From Colwellia maritima (GTDB taxonomy: Bacteria > Pseudomonadota > Gammaproteobacteria > Enterobacterales > Alteromonadaceae): DNA of 64,000 nt. How positions within the stretch are numbered: position 1 is the stretch's first letter; the number at the start of each line of letters is the position of its first letter. Location of the stretch: assembly GCF_022669015.1 (NCBI RefSeq), contig NZ_JAKKSL010000007.1, forward strand, positions 186,001 through 250,000, in the 5' to 3' direction. Of the stretch, positions 30,068-41,500 are shown one piece after another. The position numbers and the translations under genes are program-made. The notes beneath the pieces were generated by a model, which was not told the DNA's origin, did not search any database, and saw only the letters and a list, made by a program, of their open reading frames with translations.

Positions 30068-30158
30068 CTGCCCACCTTTATTGCTTTCAAATCGTTTTTA
30101 GTCGAAAGATCTGATCGCAAGGTGGGCAATTAGTTCAATCCTTATCCAGTTTTCAGGT
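29234..30158 (-). mobile_element. IS982-family element, truncated at the transposase 3' side
   Basis: The right end reads ...CTTATCCAGTTTTCAGGT (about 30141-30158), consistent with an IS982 terminus. The opposite end is missing because the transposase switches to unrelated sequence near 29430. A TGCCCACCTT/AAGGTGGGCA inverted pair (30068-30077, 30119-30128) lies in the promoter region. The 28882-29233 stretch beside it shows no gene. Confidence 0.65.
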
Positions 30159-30233
30159 TAAGTATGATAAATTGCTTCTATATTTATTTTGACAAAGGTA
30201 ATATGCCCGAAACGTCAATATTAGTGAAAGATA

Positions 30234-30744
30234 ATGCCAGAAAGTTATGCTAGCCTTGTTTATAGCAACAGAGTACCCGATTGCCTGAAGGATAACGGTA
30301 TTTCTTCGCCGATTCGAGTTTACCCTGATCGTATTGGTGAAGTTCAGAATGAGCCAGACAGAACTTCATTTTCAGTTACAAATCACAGAAAACTAGGATA
30401 CTGTGTTGTTGTCAATATTCATTTTCAGGCAGGTCAGCAGATTGCAAAGCTACCTGAGCTAGAAATATTTTCGAATCATGATTTACATACTGTGCAGTCC
30501 GGTTCAAACCAAAGATATTTATGATCCGTGGTTTGCGGGTTTAATTTCACACTCATGTAATCCTAATATCTACTTTGAACAGTCTGAGCGTGCTTTTTAT
30601 GCTATTGCACCCATCTACCCAGGTGATGTTATAACACAGGACTATGAACTGACAGAAGATGTTCTGTTCAGAGAATTCTATTGTTGTTGCGGACATATTG
30701 GATGCAGAGGGAAGATCAGAGGAAAGCTGTTTTTAAGTCGATGA
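30234..30744 (+). CDS. SET-domain protein, frameshifted
   Basis: A 169-aa protein after removing one base near 30505. The C-terminal part carries the SET signature: FAGLISHSCNPNIYF (equivalent of the NHSC-x-PN S-adenosylmethionine-binding motif), a DVITQDYEL motif with the conserved Tyr, and a post-SET-like cysteine cluster CCCGHIGCRG. SET proteins methylate lysines or, less often, other targets. It sits at the edge of the NRPS/PKS cluster next to the exporter genes, so a tailoring or regulatory role is possible but unproven. Confidence 0.65.
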
Positions 30745-30811
30745 TTCGAAAATGTGAAATATAGAGATAACACAGGTCTATTTTATCGATATCTTAAATC
30801 AAACTCACCGT

Positions 30812-32531
30812 TTAAATAGCTAATGTTACACTACATTTTTCCTCTGTCTTCTTTGGGCGACTTTTTCGTATGATTTTTCCGTCTTCCATTTCGATCAATT
30901 GATCAGCTAAATTGAAATATCGGTCATCGTGGGTGATTACAACAACTGCTTTATCGTCTTTTTTTAGTGGGGTAAAATTAAATTATAAAAAATTGATTTA
31001 AATTCGGGATCCTGATCTGCGGCCCATTCATCAAATAGATATAGTGATCTATTGTCCAGACAGGAAACCAGAAGAGCAAGGCGTTTTCTTTGTCCGTCAG
31101 ATAGAGACAGGGTACTGAATCGATTTTCTGAGATACTAACTTTTTCTGATAAGCCCAAGTTATGTATAAGTGATTCGATTTCACTTAATTCTGTATTTGT
31201 CTCTCCTAGCAATCGATTAAATAGGTAGTAGTCTGAGTAAATGGCTGAAATATATTGCCGGGCGGCACCGAGATTTTTATGGTCAATTCGTTCTTCATCA
31301 AAAAAAACCTCACCGGTTTGTGCTTGATAGTGTAACGTCAGTAATTTTCCTGTAGTGGATTTTCCTGAACCATTTCCACCTACAATAAAGGTAACATCTC
31401 CTTTTTTTATTGAAAAGTTCAGAGGTCCAACTATGAAATTTTTATTATTATCTGACGAATTTAGCTCGGATGGTTTGTACTGAAAGCAAATGTTTTTGAA
31501 GTGAATCGAATCCCATGATGGAAGATGTAAGACATTCCCTTCGTCTTCTTCTGGCAAAAGTTGCAGGGATTCATTTATTCTTTTTAGGGATATTTTTGCT
31601 ATGGCAAGTCGGGGGATGGCATTCATGATTGTGCCTATCGGGCTGCCGATATAAAGTAAAATCATAGTGATGCTAATTAATTCAGTTGTTGTAATCGCAC
31701 TATAATTAACAAAAATAAATGCAACGCAGCCTATCACAAAGAAGATTATCAACTCACCGTAATTATTTGTCGCAATGTGAATTGTTTTAGCTCTTCTGTC
31801 GGCACGAATAACATTGTCTTCACATGCCATCAAGTCTTTGAGCAGAAAATCACTTCTTTTTTTCCAGTCTAGCTTTAGCTCCTTGGCACCATAAATTAAT
31901 CCATGAATATTCCCATATAGCAAGTCGATTTCATTTCTGGATTTACGCATGAATATATTACCGATATGTGCAGGTAACTGATAGGTTATTGTTCCAATAA
32001 CGACAGATATAATAACTAACCAAAAGACATCTATGTTAAGGAAGAATAAAAAAGCTAGTGCACCCGATAATGTGACGGAGTTTATCATCAGATCCGGCAG
32101 TGCTCTGGCTCCCATACTTATATTTCCTATATCCGTTGATAACATTGCAATAATTCGAGTACTGCCAAAATTTTCTATCCGGAAATGGGGGCACTTAATA
32201 TCCGATGATAAATATCTGTTCTTATTTTTTTCGCAATATTTAGAGATATCCGCATGAAGATCACTTGTGAGCAGGTACGCATTATTAAGACACACATACA
32301 TAACAACATAAATGTCGTAGCCATTTTTATGTGTGCAATTTCAATATTCCAAATCATAACCTGGTTACTTGAAACTGTTTCTAAGTTCAACGGATCCGGT
32401 GTATAAACCAGTAATATGAGAGGAATTACAAGAGAATAGGCTAAGCCGGCCCCTAATCCAGTTAGTACTGACAAAAAAATGGAGAGGGGTGAGTACTGGC
32501 CAAATAGCGAAAATAGTGATGTATACTTCAT
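30812..32531 (-). CDS. Cyclic-peptide/siderophore-type ABC exporter (SyrD/PvdE-like), frameshifted
   Basis: A 573-aa fused membrane-plus-ATPase half transporter after two one-base corrections (GG near 32193, CCCC near 30969). Six membrane helices lie in the first about 300 residues. The ATPase has Walker A IVGGNGSGKSTTGKLL, signature LSLSDGQRKRLALL and Walker B YLFDEWAADQDPEF. The repaired end adds the H-loop VVVITHDDRYF. The D-E-W-A-A-DQDP motif is typical of SyrD/PvdE exporters that move NRPS products to the periplasm. It begins 1 nt after the acylase stop, so the two genes form one operon. Confidence 0.85.
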
Positions 32532-32532
32532 T

Positions 32533-34977
32533 TTATCGCTCAGGGTGTAATTGATAATGACTGAGTGTATTTTCTGGTTTGTCTGGCAGACTGTAGTAAC
32601 TGACGGTATTGAATGGTCGGATCATATCATCGTAATGGCGGCTAAAAATATTTCCCGACTGCCCAGTTGAATTCATGTACAGATGTTGAAAATTGTTCGT
32701 CCCGCCCATCATTATTTGACGAAAGCTAGAGCCGAACCTATTGACCGACCCTTCCGATTTTACAAAGATGGATGGAGCGATATTGATACTATGTCCGCCA
32801 CCGCCGTTAGGTATTTTTCGTGTGAAAATTCTGTCTAACAACCTGACTTGGCTAAAGGGCATGTGTTCGTAGGAAGTATGCTGAGCTGCCTCTAAGCTCC
32901 ATTGACCAATGTCTTTTCCCAGTAGTTTATCCGACTTGCTTAATGATATTTCAAAAGATCTATTTAAAATATCTGTACAACCTTCACTGTGAGATGTCGT
33001 TACATTATCACACCAGTCGGCCTGTGTTTCTCCGTGAAGTATCTTTAATGTTAAAGTATAAGGCATCGTCGGGAGCATTGAACGTAACTGCTCTGTTTGC
33101 TTTGCCTGTAGGTAGCTGCGACTGAATTCATCGTCAAATAACATTTTGTTTAACTCGGAAACCCAAACAGCGATAAGCAATGCGGAGACGTTGCCCCGAC
33201 GCATATATCCGTCCCAGTTCTTTAGATCAGATATGAGAATCTGTTGTCTGGGTGTGCTCGTTTCGACAAGGCTAAGTATATCTTTCAGTGCGTATAAACT
33301 GGCATCGTATTGATCAGACTGAATTGTTTTATGAAGTTGCATATCAGTAGTCCCCTGTGTATGCAAAGCAACAGTAAGAAGGGATTTAATTCTTTGTGCT
33401 CTGAGTGGTAATGCCCATTCATTTGAAATGTAATACGGATAATCCTTTGGGCCTGGGTCATTATTAGCTGAAATAATCATGCCAGAAGAAGGATTATATT
33501 CTTGCGGCATATCTTTTGGAGGGATATATCCTTTCCAATGGTATAGGGGGTCCCATCCGGGACTAGGCATTGCGCCATTGCCTCTCTTACGGACAGGAAC
33601 CATTCCCGCTCCGATATAGCCGATATTTTTCCTATCGGCGTAAAGCAAATTTAAAACCGGTGATCTTAATTCTGAAGCTGCCGATTTAAACTGATCCCAA
33701 TCTTTAGCATGTGTTATAGAAAAAAAGGCTTCGTAGGTTGTATCTTTGGGCAGTAAAGCTGTCCATTTAAAGCTTAATGTTGTCTTGAGTGTTTCATCAA
33801 AATCACTAATGATTGGTCCATTTTCTGTATAGCGAATATCGATAGATACTGGTTTTAGTGGCTCTCTCAAAATCGCCGGGAATCTAGCTTTCACTTTGAT
33901 TTTTTTAGTGATGATTTTGATTTTCTTCCATGAACCATCATGGGATAAATATAGATTTGGATTTTGAGGGTTAATCTTTTCAATATACAAATCCTGAATA
34001 TCAGCCGGCATATTCGTTCCTCCCCAAAGGATATCTGTGTTTCTTCCGAATATAACTAAAGGCAGTCCGACCATACTCATTCCTGAGGCCTGAAATTTTG
34101 GCGATGATTGATGAACGACGTACCACAAAGATGGAATTTGTAGACCCAAATGAGGATCATTTGCTAAAATAGGAAAACCTGATCGAGATAGCTTACCTGA
34201 TATTGCCCGGCTGTTACTGCCGACATTCATGCCTCCATTCTTTAAAATGGATTCATTGAACCACTTTAAAGAAAGAAATGATGGAAATAATTTAGCGATA
34301 TCCTGGCTTTCTAAATAGGCATTAGAAGAGTCAAAAGATTCAGGATATATGTCATTAAAGTTGGCGTCTGGAAGCATGAGTTTAGTAGCCGCACGGGTCA
34401 ATTCACTAAACATATTCCCCGATAGATTGAGGGCAAACATTTTACCCCATGCTAGAGAATCAATAGGAGTCCAGGGATCAGGCGTAATTGACAACGCTGC
34501 AAACTCTATAGGTAATTGTTTCTGACTAGATAACCATGCATTGATTCCTGCACTGTAAGCTGTCAATGAAGCTTGTGCATCGTTAGACAGGGCCGTCCAT
34601 GCACTCTCAGCGGATTTTTCAAGATCTAGTGTTTTCATCCATATATCCTGGCGGAGAAATTCACTTCCGAAGATTTCACTGAGCTGTCCTTTGACGAGCC
34701 GACGTTGCATTTCCAGTTGCCACAAACGATCTGAAGCATGGGCGAAACCCATTGCAAAATAAATATCCTGCTCAGACATAGCTTTAATGTAGGCAACACC
34801 ATGTTCATCACGCTTGATGTCGACATCGCCTAGCAAAGCCGGAAAAGAAAGTGTGGCTTCCATTTGGGGTAAACTGCGAGTCAACTTTAAGTAGAAAGCA
34901 GTACTGACAATAACCAGAGGAAGGATAAGAAAGACAATGATTTTGGAGCTGATGGGAAAGCGATGAAATAACTTCAT
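32533..34977 (-). CDS. Periplasmic penicillin-acylase/PvdQ-family Ntn-hydrolase
   Basis: An intact 814-aa precursor. The N-terminal signal anchor is SSKIIVFLILPLVIVSTAFYL, followed by the alpha-subunit region (VDIKRDEHGVAYIKA, GFAHASDRLWQLEMQRR). The autocatalytic processing site is GMNVGSNSRAISG, with Ser254 as the predicted N-terminal nucleophile of the beta subunit (GSN motif). The beta part has ANDPHLGLQIPSLWYVVH, LPLVIFGRNTDILWGGTN and YIGAGMVPVR. This family removes acyl groups from lipopeptides (PvdQ in pyoverdine) or AHLs. Position before the exporter suggests it trims the fatty acyl group from the exported product. Confidence 0.88.
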   Translation of the reverse strand: MKLFHRFPISSKIIVFLILPLVIVSTAFYLKLTRSLPQMEATLSFPALLGDVDIKRDEHGVAYIKAMSEQDIYFAMGFAHASDRLWQLEMQRRLVKGQLSEIFGSEFLRQDIWMKTLDLEKSAESAWTALSNDAQASLTAYSAGINAWLSSQKQLPIEFAALSITPDPWTPIDSLAWGKMFALNLSGNMFSELTRAATKLMLPDANFNDIYPESFDSSNAYLESQDIAKLFPSFLSLKWFNESILKNGGMNVGSNSRAISGKLSRSGFPILANDPHLGLQIPSLWYVVHQSSPKFQASGMSMVGLPLVIFGRNTDILWGGTNMPADIQDLYIEKINPQNPNLYLSHDGSWKKIKIITKKIKVKARFPAILREPLKPVSIDIRYTENGPIISDFDETLKTTLSFKWTALLPKDTTYEAFFSITHAKDWDQFKSAASELRSPVLNLLYADRKNIGYIGAGMVPVRKRGNGAMPSPGWDPLYHWKGYIPPKDMPQEYNPSSGMIISANNDPGPKDYPYYISNEWALPLRAQRIKSLLTVALHTQGTTDMQLHKTIQSDQYDASLYALKDILSLVETSTPRQQILISDLKNWDGYMRRGNVSALLIAVWVSELNKMLFDDEFSRSYLQAKQTEQLRSMLPTMPYTLTLKILHGETQADWCDNVTTSHSEGCTDILNRSFEISLSKSDKLLGKDIGQWSLEAAQHTSYEHMPFSQVRLLDRIFTRKIPNGGGGHSINIAPSIFVKSEGSVNRFGSSFRQIMMGGTNNFQHLYMNSTGQSGNIFSRHYDDMIRPFNTVSYYSLPDKPENTLSHYQLHPER

Positions 34978-35228
34978 GACGATTGCTGAACCTCTGCATT
35001 GCGATCTGAATAAAGATTCATCATAATGGTATTTTACACCAAAGAGAATGCATTATCGTTCATTTTATTGAGTTTTTATTGTAACATGAACAAAAGATCC
35101 TTAAAATATTTTCAATACACCTTAACATTCAGAGGCAAATTATAAGGAAGCATAATAAGTTTAATTGTACTTTTATTTATAGATATTTATCAGTTAAGTA
35201 GCGCTTGTACGGTTAAATAAACAGGTTT

Positions 35229-35257
35229 TTGGACCGTTTCATATAATGTTGATAATT
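35229..35257 (+). promoter_or_regulatory. Candidate sigma-70 promoter for the plus-strand biosynthetic genes
   Basis: TTGGAC (35229-35234), 17-nt spacer, ATAATT (35252-35257), 40 nt before the stand-alone condensation gene. It lies in the 320-bp gap between divergent operons (34978-35297), which has no gene. Weak match by eye only. Confidence 0.3.
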
Positions 35258-35297
35258 TTTTATTAAACATACACTCTCTATTTTTAGTTGGTGGGCT

Positions 35298-36768
35298 ATG
35301 AAGAATATAAATGAAAGGATTGCGAAGCTGCCACCAGAAAAAAGAGCGCTTTTTGAACAAAAAATGAAGGCCGGTGGAATCGAATTTGACTTTATGCCTA
35401 TTCCCCGCTGCGATAACAACGATTCGAATCTCCTGTCTTATGGTCAACAACGTATTTGGTATCAGCAGCAATTGGCTCCGGCAAGTAACTATTACAATGA
35501 GCCGACACTGGCGATAAATATTGAAAATGAGTTATCTATTTCAATATTGCGTCAGGCCATCGAATGTATTGTTGAACGACACGAGGTTTTACGAACTGGC
35601 TTCCCATCGATTGCCGGCCAACCGATAACCGTTGTAAACCCTGTAGAACCCATACCTTTCAAAGTAAGGGACCTCTCTCATTTGTCAGAGTCGATGCAGG
35701 AAGATGTTATTCAGGATATCCTACAAGAAGAAGAGTCCCGTATGTTTGATCTGTCACAAGGAACGTTCCTTTTTACCACCCTGATTCGTCGTTCGCGCCA
35801 ACAATATTTACTGCCGGTTTCTACTCATCATATTGTTTTTGATGGTCGGGTCGCTAAGGGTTTTCTTGAACGAGTTACAGACGATTTATGTCAATCTTAT
35901 TCAGAAAGGCACTGCCGGTATGCAACCACTCCTGATTCAATACAGCGATTATACCCAATGGCAACATGCTCGTCTGACGGGTAAATATCTTGAGCGGTTG
36001 ACGACTTATTGGACGACTACAATCAGGAATACGGAGCCGGCTGACAAAAATGCCAGATTGCCAACTAAATATTCAGGATGCTCTCTTAAATTTTCTTTGA
36101 ATGTCGAGATGACCGAACGGATACAATTCATGTGCCGGAAAGAAAACTGCACGCTCTTTATGTTGCTTCATGCAGTTTTCAGCCTGTTTATCTATCGTCG
36201 CTTCAATATATCCAGTTTTAATATCGGTATTCCCGTTTCAGGAAGGAACCATCCAGATATTGAAGGCTTGATAGGTTTTTTCGTAAACACACTGGTTATT
36301 GGGCATTCCATCGATAGTAGTATGAGTTTTCGCTTGTTGCTTGAAGTGGTCCGTCAACGAATTTTGCAAGCCTTCGAACATGATGAACTTCCTTTTGATC
36401 TCTTGGTTCGGGCTCTGAAAGTTGAGCGATTACCTGGGGGAAGGCAACCACTGTTTCGTTTTATGCATGTGCATCACAATTATCGTCATGGTCATTATCA
36501 GCAGCACCAGAAACCGGCAAGTATCAATAGCTTAGAAATGTCAGGAGATGACAAATTTCCGATAATGAAGCGGATGGATTTACCGAGCACCCAAGCAAAG
36601 TTCGAGCTAACTTTTATTAGTGATGATTCATCTACCGAGGAGTTCCTACTGGAATTTAATTATGATAGGAGCCTTTTTCAGCATGATGAAGTAAAGGAAA
36701 TGAAAGACAGTTTTATGGAAATTTTGCTTCAGGCTCTGGTCTTTCCAGAAAAAACATTAATGATATAA
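35298..36768 (+). CDS. Stand-alone NRPS condensation domain protein, frameshifted
   Basis: A 489-aa protein after removing one G from GGG at 35848-35850. Starts MKNINERIAKLPPEKR, then a complete condensation domain: LSYGQQRIWYQQQL (C1), RHEVLRTGF (C2), the catalytic HHIVFDG (C3), FNIGIPVSGRNHPDIEGLIGFFVNTLV (C5) and HDELPFDLLV (C6). No adenylation or carrier domain follows. It may act in trans, for example for the A-MT-T protein at 58214, which lacks its own N-terminal C domain. Confidence 0.82.
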
Positions 36769-36856
36769 TTGTTTTTTAAGTAATAAATTAAGAAACCGTC
36801 ATTACTATTTCGGGGCGGGCTTATTATCAGGACAGTGTAAAAATGGAGGAAGGATT

Positions 36857-38470
36857 ATGACAAAAGCTTTATTAATGGTTCCACATTTTTGGGATCCTGT
36901 TTGTGTTCCTCTTGGTGTCTCTTCATTAAAGGCCTGGGCTGAATTGTATGGCCATACGGTTGATCTGTTTGATTTCAATACTGTTGCTAGTGTATTCGAT
37001 GCACAACGCCAGTATTTTGAAGAAGGAAAGCGACAATTCCCCGAATGGAACCTGTGGAATATAGAGCGTAATGGCACCGAAATGCTTGCCCAAGATCAGA
37101 TGGTCTATCTATTCGCCCGGCATCGTAATAACTATCAGGAGCTTGTTGCCGAAGTGGTGAACTTGAGTGGTTTACCCCTTACTGATGTATTGGACCGCCT
37201 GAATACGGAGCGTTTTGACCATATCTTCGCCAAACTATACAGTCGTGTCAGAAAAATTGTTGAAATATTGATGACAAAATCGAAGCCGCAAGTGGTCGGG
37301 TGCTCTCTGTATAATTCTACTTGGCCTGCTACTCTATTTATTTTGCGGGCTATCAAGGAGATCTCTCCCGAGACGCGAACAGTTGTCGGTGGTCCTGGCC
37401 CTTTAATGGGGATTACAGCTGTGAAAACTGAAGTCGTTGATTTTGTAAACGCTAATTATTTTATCGATTATTTCATCATCGGTGAAGGCGAAGCTGCTTT
37501 TACACATTTATTGGATAACCCTGATTTACCGTATGGGATCATTGTTTCTAAAGACCTGACGAGTGGGGATAAACCTATAAAAATGGCTGAACTCCCTCTA
37601 CCAGATTATTCGGGATTGAGTGTTGATAAATATTTGCAATTATCTGTTGCTAGTTCGCGAGGGTGTCCTTTTGAGTGCTCATTCTGCGCAGAAACTATTT
37701 TCTGGGACAAATTCAGGCCTGCAGATAGCTCGTTGCTGACAGAACAAATTCTGACTCTAAAAGCAAAATATGGAAGAGATTCGTTTTATTTATGTGACTC
37801 GCTTGCCAATCCCATAATCACTGGATTAACAGCGGAGCTCAGCCGTCTTGGAGAAAGTGTTCGACTCGATAGCTATTTGCGTGCTGATAATAGTTGCACT
37901 AGCTTCCGGCGGACCCGAAAATGGCGTGAAGGTGGACTGATTCGGGCCAGGTTGGGAATGGAGTCAGCCAGTCAGAGGCTACTCGATCAGATGGTTAAAA
38001 TGACAAATGTTGATCAGATGGCTGCAAGTCTGCGGTCGCTGTCTGCCGATATTATGACTAGTACTTTATGGATTGTCGGATATCCGAGCGAGACTGACGA
38101 AGAATTCGATATGACGCTAAAGTTCATCCATGAAAACCGAAATTATATCTATCAATCGGATGCCTGGTTGTTTCAATATCACCCTGAAGGTCTGGCAGGC
38201 TCCGAACAATTCCAACAAAAGAGCAAAAAAAAATATCGTTTTAGTGATGAACTTAATCAGTTATTTGCAGTATCACCTTATCAGTTAGAGCAAGGGCTTT
38301 CTTTAGGGGAAAAATTTGACCGTTTGGAAAGATTTGTTAGGGCGATGGAAAATAGTAAAATCCCCAACCCGTATACTATGCATGAGTGGCATTTCGCTAG
38401 CAATCGCCGGGAAACTTTACCGAAAGGTAGGAAATGGGCAAGTAAAAATATCGCAAGCTTTAATACTTAA
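36857..38470 (+). CDS. Cobalamin-binding-domain radical SAM protein (class B methyltransferase-like)
   Basis: An intact 537-aa protein. The N-terminal B12-binding-like Rossmann domain is about residues 1-235 (PLGVSSLKAWAELYGHTVDLFDFN, VVGCSLYNSTWPATLF, VVGGPGPLMG, YFIIGEGEAAF). The radical SAM core follows with SSRGCPFECSFCAETIFW (CxxxCxxC, about residue 270), then RLGMESASQRLLDQMVK. Such enzymes methylate unactivated carbons or do other radical tailoring with cobalamin and SAM. GGAGG lies 10 nt before the ATG. The host encodes B12 lower-ligand synthesis in this same window. Confidence 0.87.
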   Translation: MTKALLMVPHFWDPVCVPLGVSSLKAWAELYGHTVDLFDFNTVASVFDAQRQYFEEGKRQFPEWNLWNIERNGTEMLAQDQMVYLFARHRNNYQELVAEVVNLSGLPLTDVLDRLNTERFDHIFAKLYSRVRKIVEILMTKSKPQVVGCSLYNSTWPATLFILRAIKEISPETRTVVGGPGPLMGITAVKTEVVDFVNANYFIDYFIIGEGEAAFTHLLDNPDLPYGIIVSKDLTSGDKPIKMAELPLPDYSGLSVDKYLQLSVASSRGCPFECSFCAETIFWDKFRPADSSLLTEQILTLKAKYGRDSFYLCDSLANPIITGLTAELSRLGESVRLDSYLRADNSCTSFRRTRKWREGGLIRARLGMESASQRLLDQMVKMTNVDQMAASLRSLSADIMTSTLWIVGYPSETDEEFDMTLKFIHENRNYIYQSDAWLFQYHPEGLAGSEQFQQKSKKKYRFSDELNQLFAVSPYQLEQGLSLGEKFDRLERFVRAMENSKIPNPYTMHEWHFASNRRETLPKGRKWASKNIASFNT

Positions 38471-38568
38471 CTATTCAGAACTGTGGTCAGCAATAAATCC
38501 AAATATTTTCTTGCGTAAGGTTGACTACATTATCAGCGCTCAATTAACTAATTTTTCTGAGGATTTAT

Positions 38569-41500
38569 ATGTTCTATCCAGATACTGATCATCTCCCGAC
38601 TCTTTTGCAGCGTCTTATCTGCCATGCTGAGGAGCGCCCGACTCAAATTGCGTATCGCTTTTTATCGGAAAAAGGAGAAGAAGCAGGACATCTGACATAT
38701 GCCTCCCTGCTACGTCAGGCGATGGATTCAGCCTGGTTGATTCACCAATTTAGTGAGCCGGGGGATCGGATACTGTTACTGCTGCCCACCGGACGGGATT
38801 ATATCGTGTCGCTGTGGGCATGTGTTTTTGCCGGAGTTACGGCTGTGCCTTTATATCGTCCGACGGGAAAACGTATGCTTCACCGTTTAAAAAACATTGC
38901 AGCAGATACCCGGCCAAGCCTGATTTTATCAGAAGAGAAATGGTCACAGAGTTTGTTTGAATTAAGTCAGCAAAGTCCAAAGAATAGCGTTAGCACGTAG
39001 GATTACCACCGAGCAGTTGAAAGCTCACTGCGAAGAACAACAAACTGACAGTCCCCAGAGGGATTATATGGGGCACCTTCCCGAAATATCTACGGATATG
39101 CCGGCGATTATTCAATATAGTTCGGGAACAACCGGAGTTGAAAAAGGGGTTGTTTTGACGCATCGGAATATTGCTGTCAATCAGTACCAGATCTTCCAGA
39201 ACTTTAGAATTTCGCCAAAAGAAAAGATAGTTTCTTGGTTGCCGTTACATCACGACATGGGTCTAATGGGATGTGTTTTTCAGTCTTTGTATGCCGGAGC
39301 TACCTGTATTCTGCTCTCTCCGGAAAGCTTCAGTAAGCGACCAAGACTCTGGTTGCAGGTGATTTCTGATTTTCAGGCTTCAATTTCAGGCGCGCCGGAT
39401 TTTGCCTATCGGTTGTGTCTTTCATTGCAGGCAGCACAAATAGAAAAGCTTGATCTATCAAGCCGGCGAATTGCATTTAATGGTGCGGAACCTGTACGTC
39501 ACGATACGCTGACCCTATTTTCCCAGTATTTTGCTCCCCAAGGTTTTCAACAGACGGCATTCGCCCCCTGTTATGGATTGGCTGAAGCAACTTTATTGGT
39601 CTCAATTGATGTCTCCGAAGGTGGATTTCACACATTACAAGTTGATAGAGCGGCGTTGCAGCAGAATCAGGTCATTATTCGTCGCAATGAAAATATGCAT
39701 GGGAACAGGGGCGTTTCACCGCAGAATATCGATGATAATAGTTGCTCTGAGCACTACGATATCGGCTATGACGAGGAAATCGCATTTAATGATATTGTAA
39801 GTTGCGGAGCGATATGTGAACAACTGGATCTTCAGATAGTAGTACCGGGAACCTTAATATCGTGTAGGGAATTTGAAGTTGGAGAGGTTTTAATTCCGGG
39901 AATAATGTGACCGGGGGATATTGGGGAGATAAATACACCGGGCTGAAGAGTATTTCTCATAATAGAGATAATGAAAAGATATACCTCAGAACTGGTGATC
40001 TGGGATTTGTTTATCCGGAGAACTGTATATTACCGGGAGGGTGAAAGATCTAATAATCATTCGCGGGCAAAATTACTATCCGGTAGACATAGAGTACACA
40101 TTAACTCAACAAATTGTTTCGGTTGTGAAAGCGGCTGTCTGGTGCGAGTCTTCGATCACAGATAGAGGGGGTGATGTATCGATACGACCGTGCAGTGACT
40201 ACGATGCATTGACTGTACTTATAGAATCTCCCCGGAAACACGCTCATACCGATGAGTTGTTTTCACAGGTGAAGCGTGTTATTGGTATGCAGTATGAGCT
40301 CAATGTAGCAAGAGTAATTCTTGTCCGCAAAGGAGGGATCCCGATGACAACCCGGTAAAGTTAAACGCCGGCAATGTCGTGAATGGCTTGCTCAGGAGCG
40401 CTTTAAAGTTATCGCAGATAGCCGAGATAGTTTATCCGTACTTCTCCCTTCTGAGATAAAGGCAGAGCAGGCCGCATCAATGGACTTTATTGATCAGGCT
40501 GTAAATGAGGTGCTGCAACATATACTTGAGACATCTTCGATTGATAGTGAGCAACATTTCTTTGAGATGGGCGGAACATCGCTAAAAGCTTCGATGGTTG
40601 CTGCGGCATTGGAAAAAAAACTAGATCAGACCATTCATGCCGAATGGCTCATCAGTAGTGGCTCAATTCAGGATTTTGTTGCAAAAGTCAGACAGCACAG
40701 GCAGACATCTTCTTATCAGGCTTTCCGTATAACTGATGTGGCCCAGAGTCACTCTGCTGATGAGGATGCGAAGAAGCGTTATCCGTTATCGCTTGCACAA
40801 AAACGAATGTGGGTATTGGAACAGCTTTATCCTGGAAATCCATTCTACATTATGGCGACAGAAACCACACTTAACCAACCGCTACACTATCACAGTTTTC
40901 GTCAGGCGGGACAAATATTGCTGCAAAGACACGAAATTTTGAGAGCAAGATTTTACGATGAACCAGATTGCCTGAGCGGCATTGCAAACCAGTCGTTTTC
41001 AATCCATGCAGAATTTGATTGTTCGCTAATCAGATTAGATAGTTGTCACCAGGATGTCCAGGCAGAGGCCCTAGAGATGATTGTCAAGTCTAAGGTATTG
41101 AAACCTTTTGACTTTTTGCACGAAGAAGCTTTTCGCGCTGTAGTTGTCATGCTTGCAGAAGAGCATTACATGATTTATCTGGTTACTCATCATATGGTGT
41201 GTGACGGATATGCTCTAGGACTTATATTTCAGGAACTTAGGTTTTGGTATCAGAAACTTGTTGATACCAAAGTGGAGACGGAAAAATTAGGGGTGACCGA
41301 AAATGACTCGCATGACAGCTCTGAACTACTACCTGAAATTGTACCGTCGCCGATTCAGTACCGTAACTATGTTCAGTGGCAACAGCTTGAGATGCAGCGG
41401 GAAGAGTTTCTCTCGGAGCATGAAAAGTACTGGCATGCCTGTTATGAGCGACCTCTACCTGAGCCGAACAGCATTGCAGACTTCCCATTATCAGAAAGTG

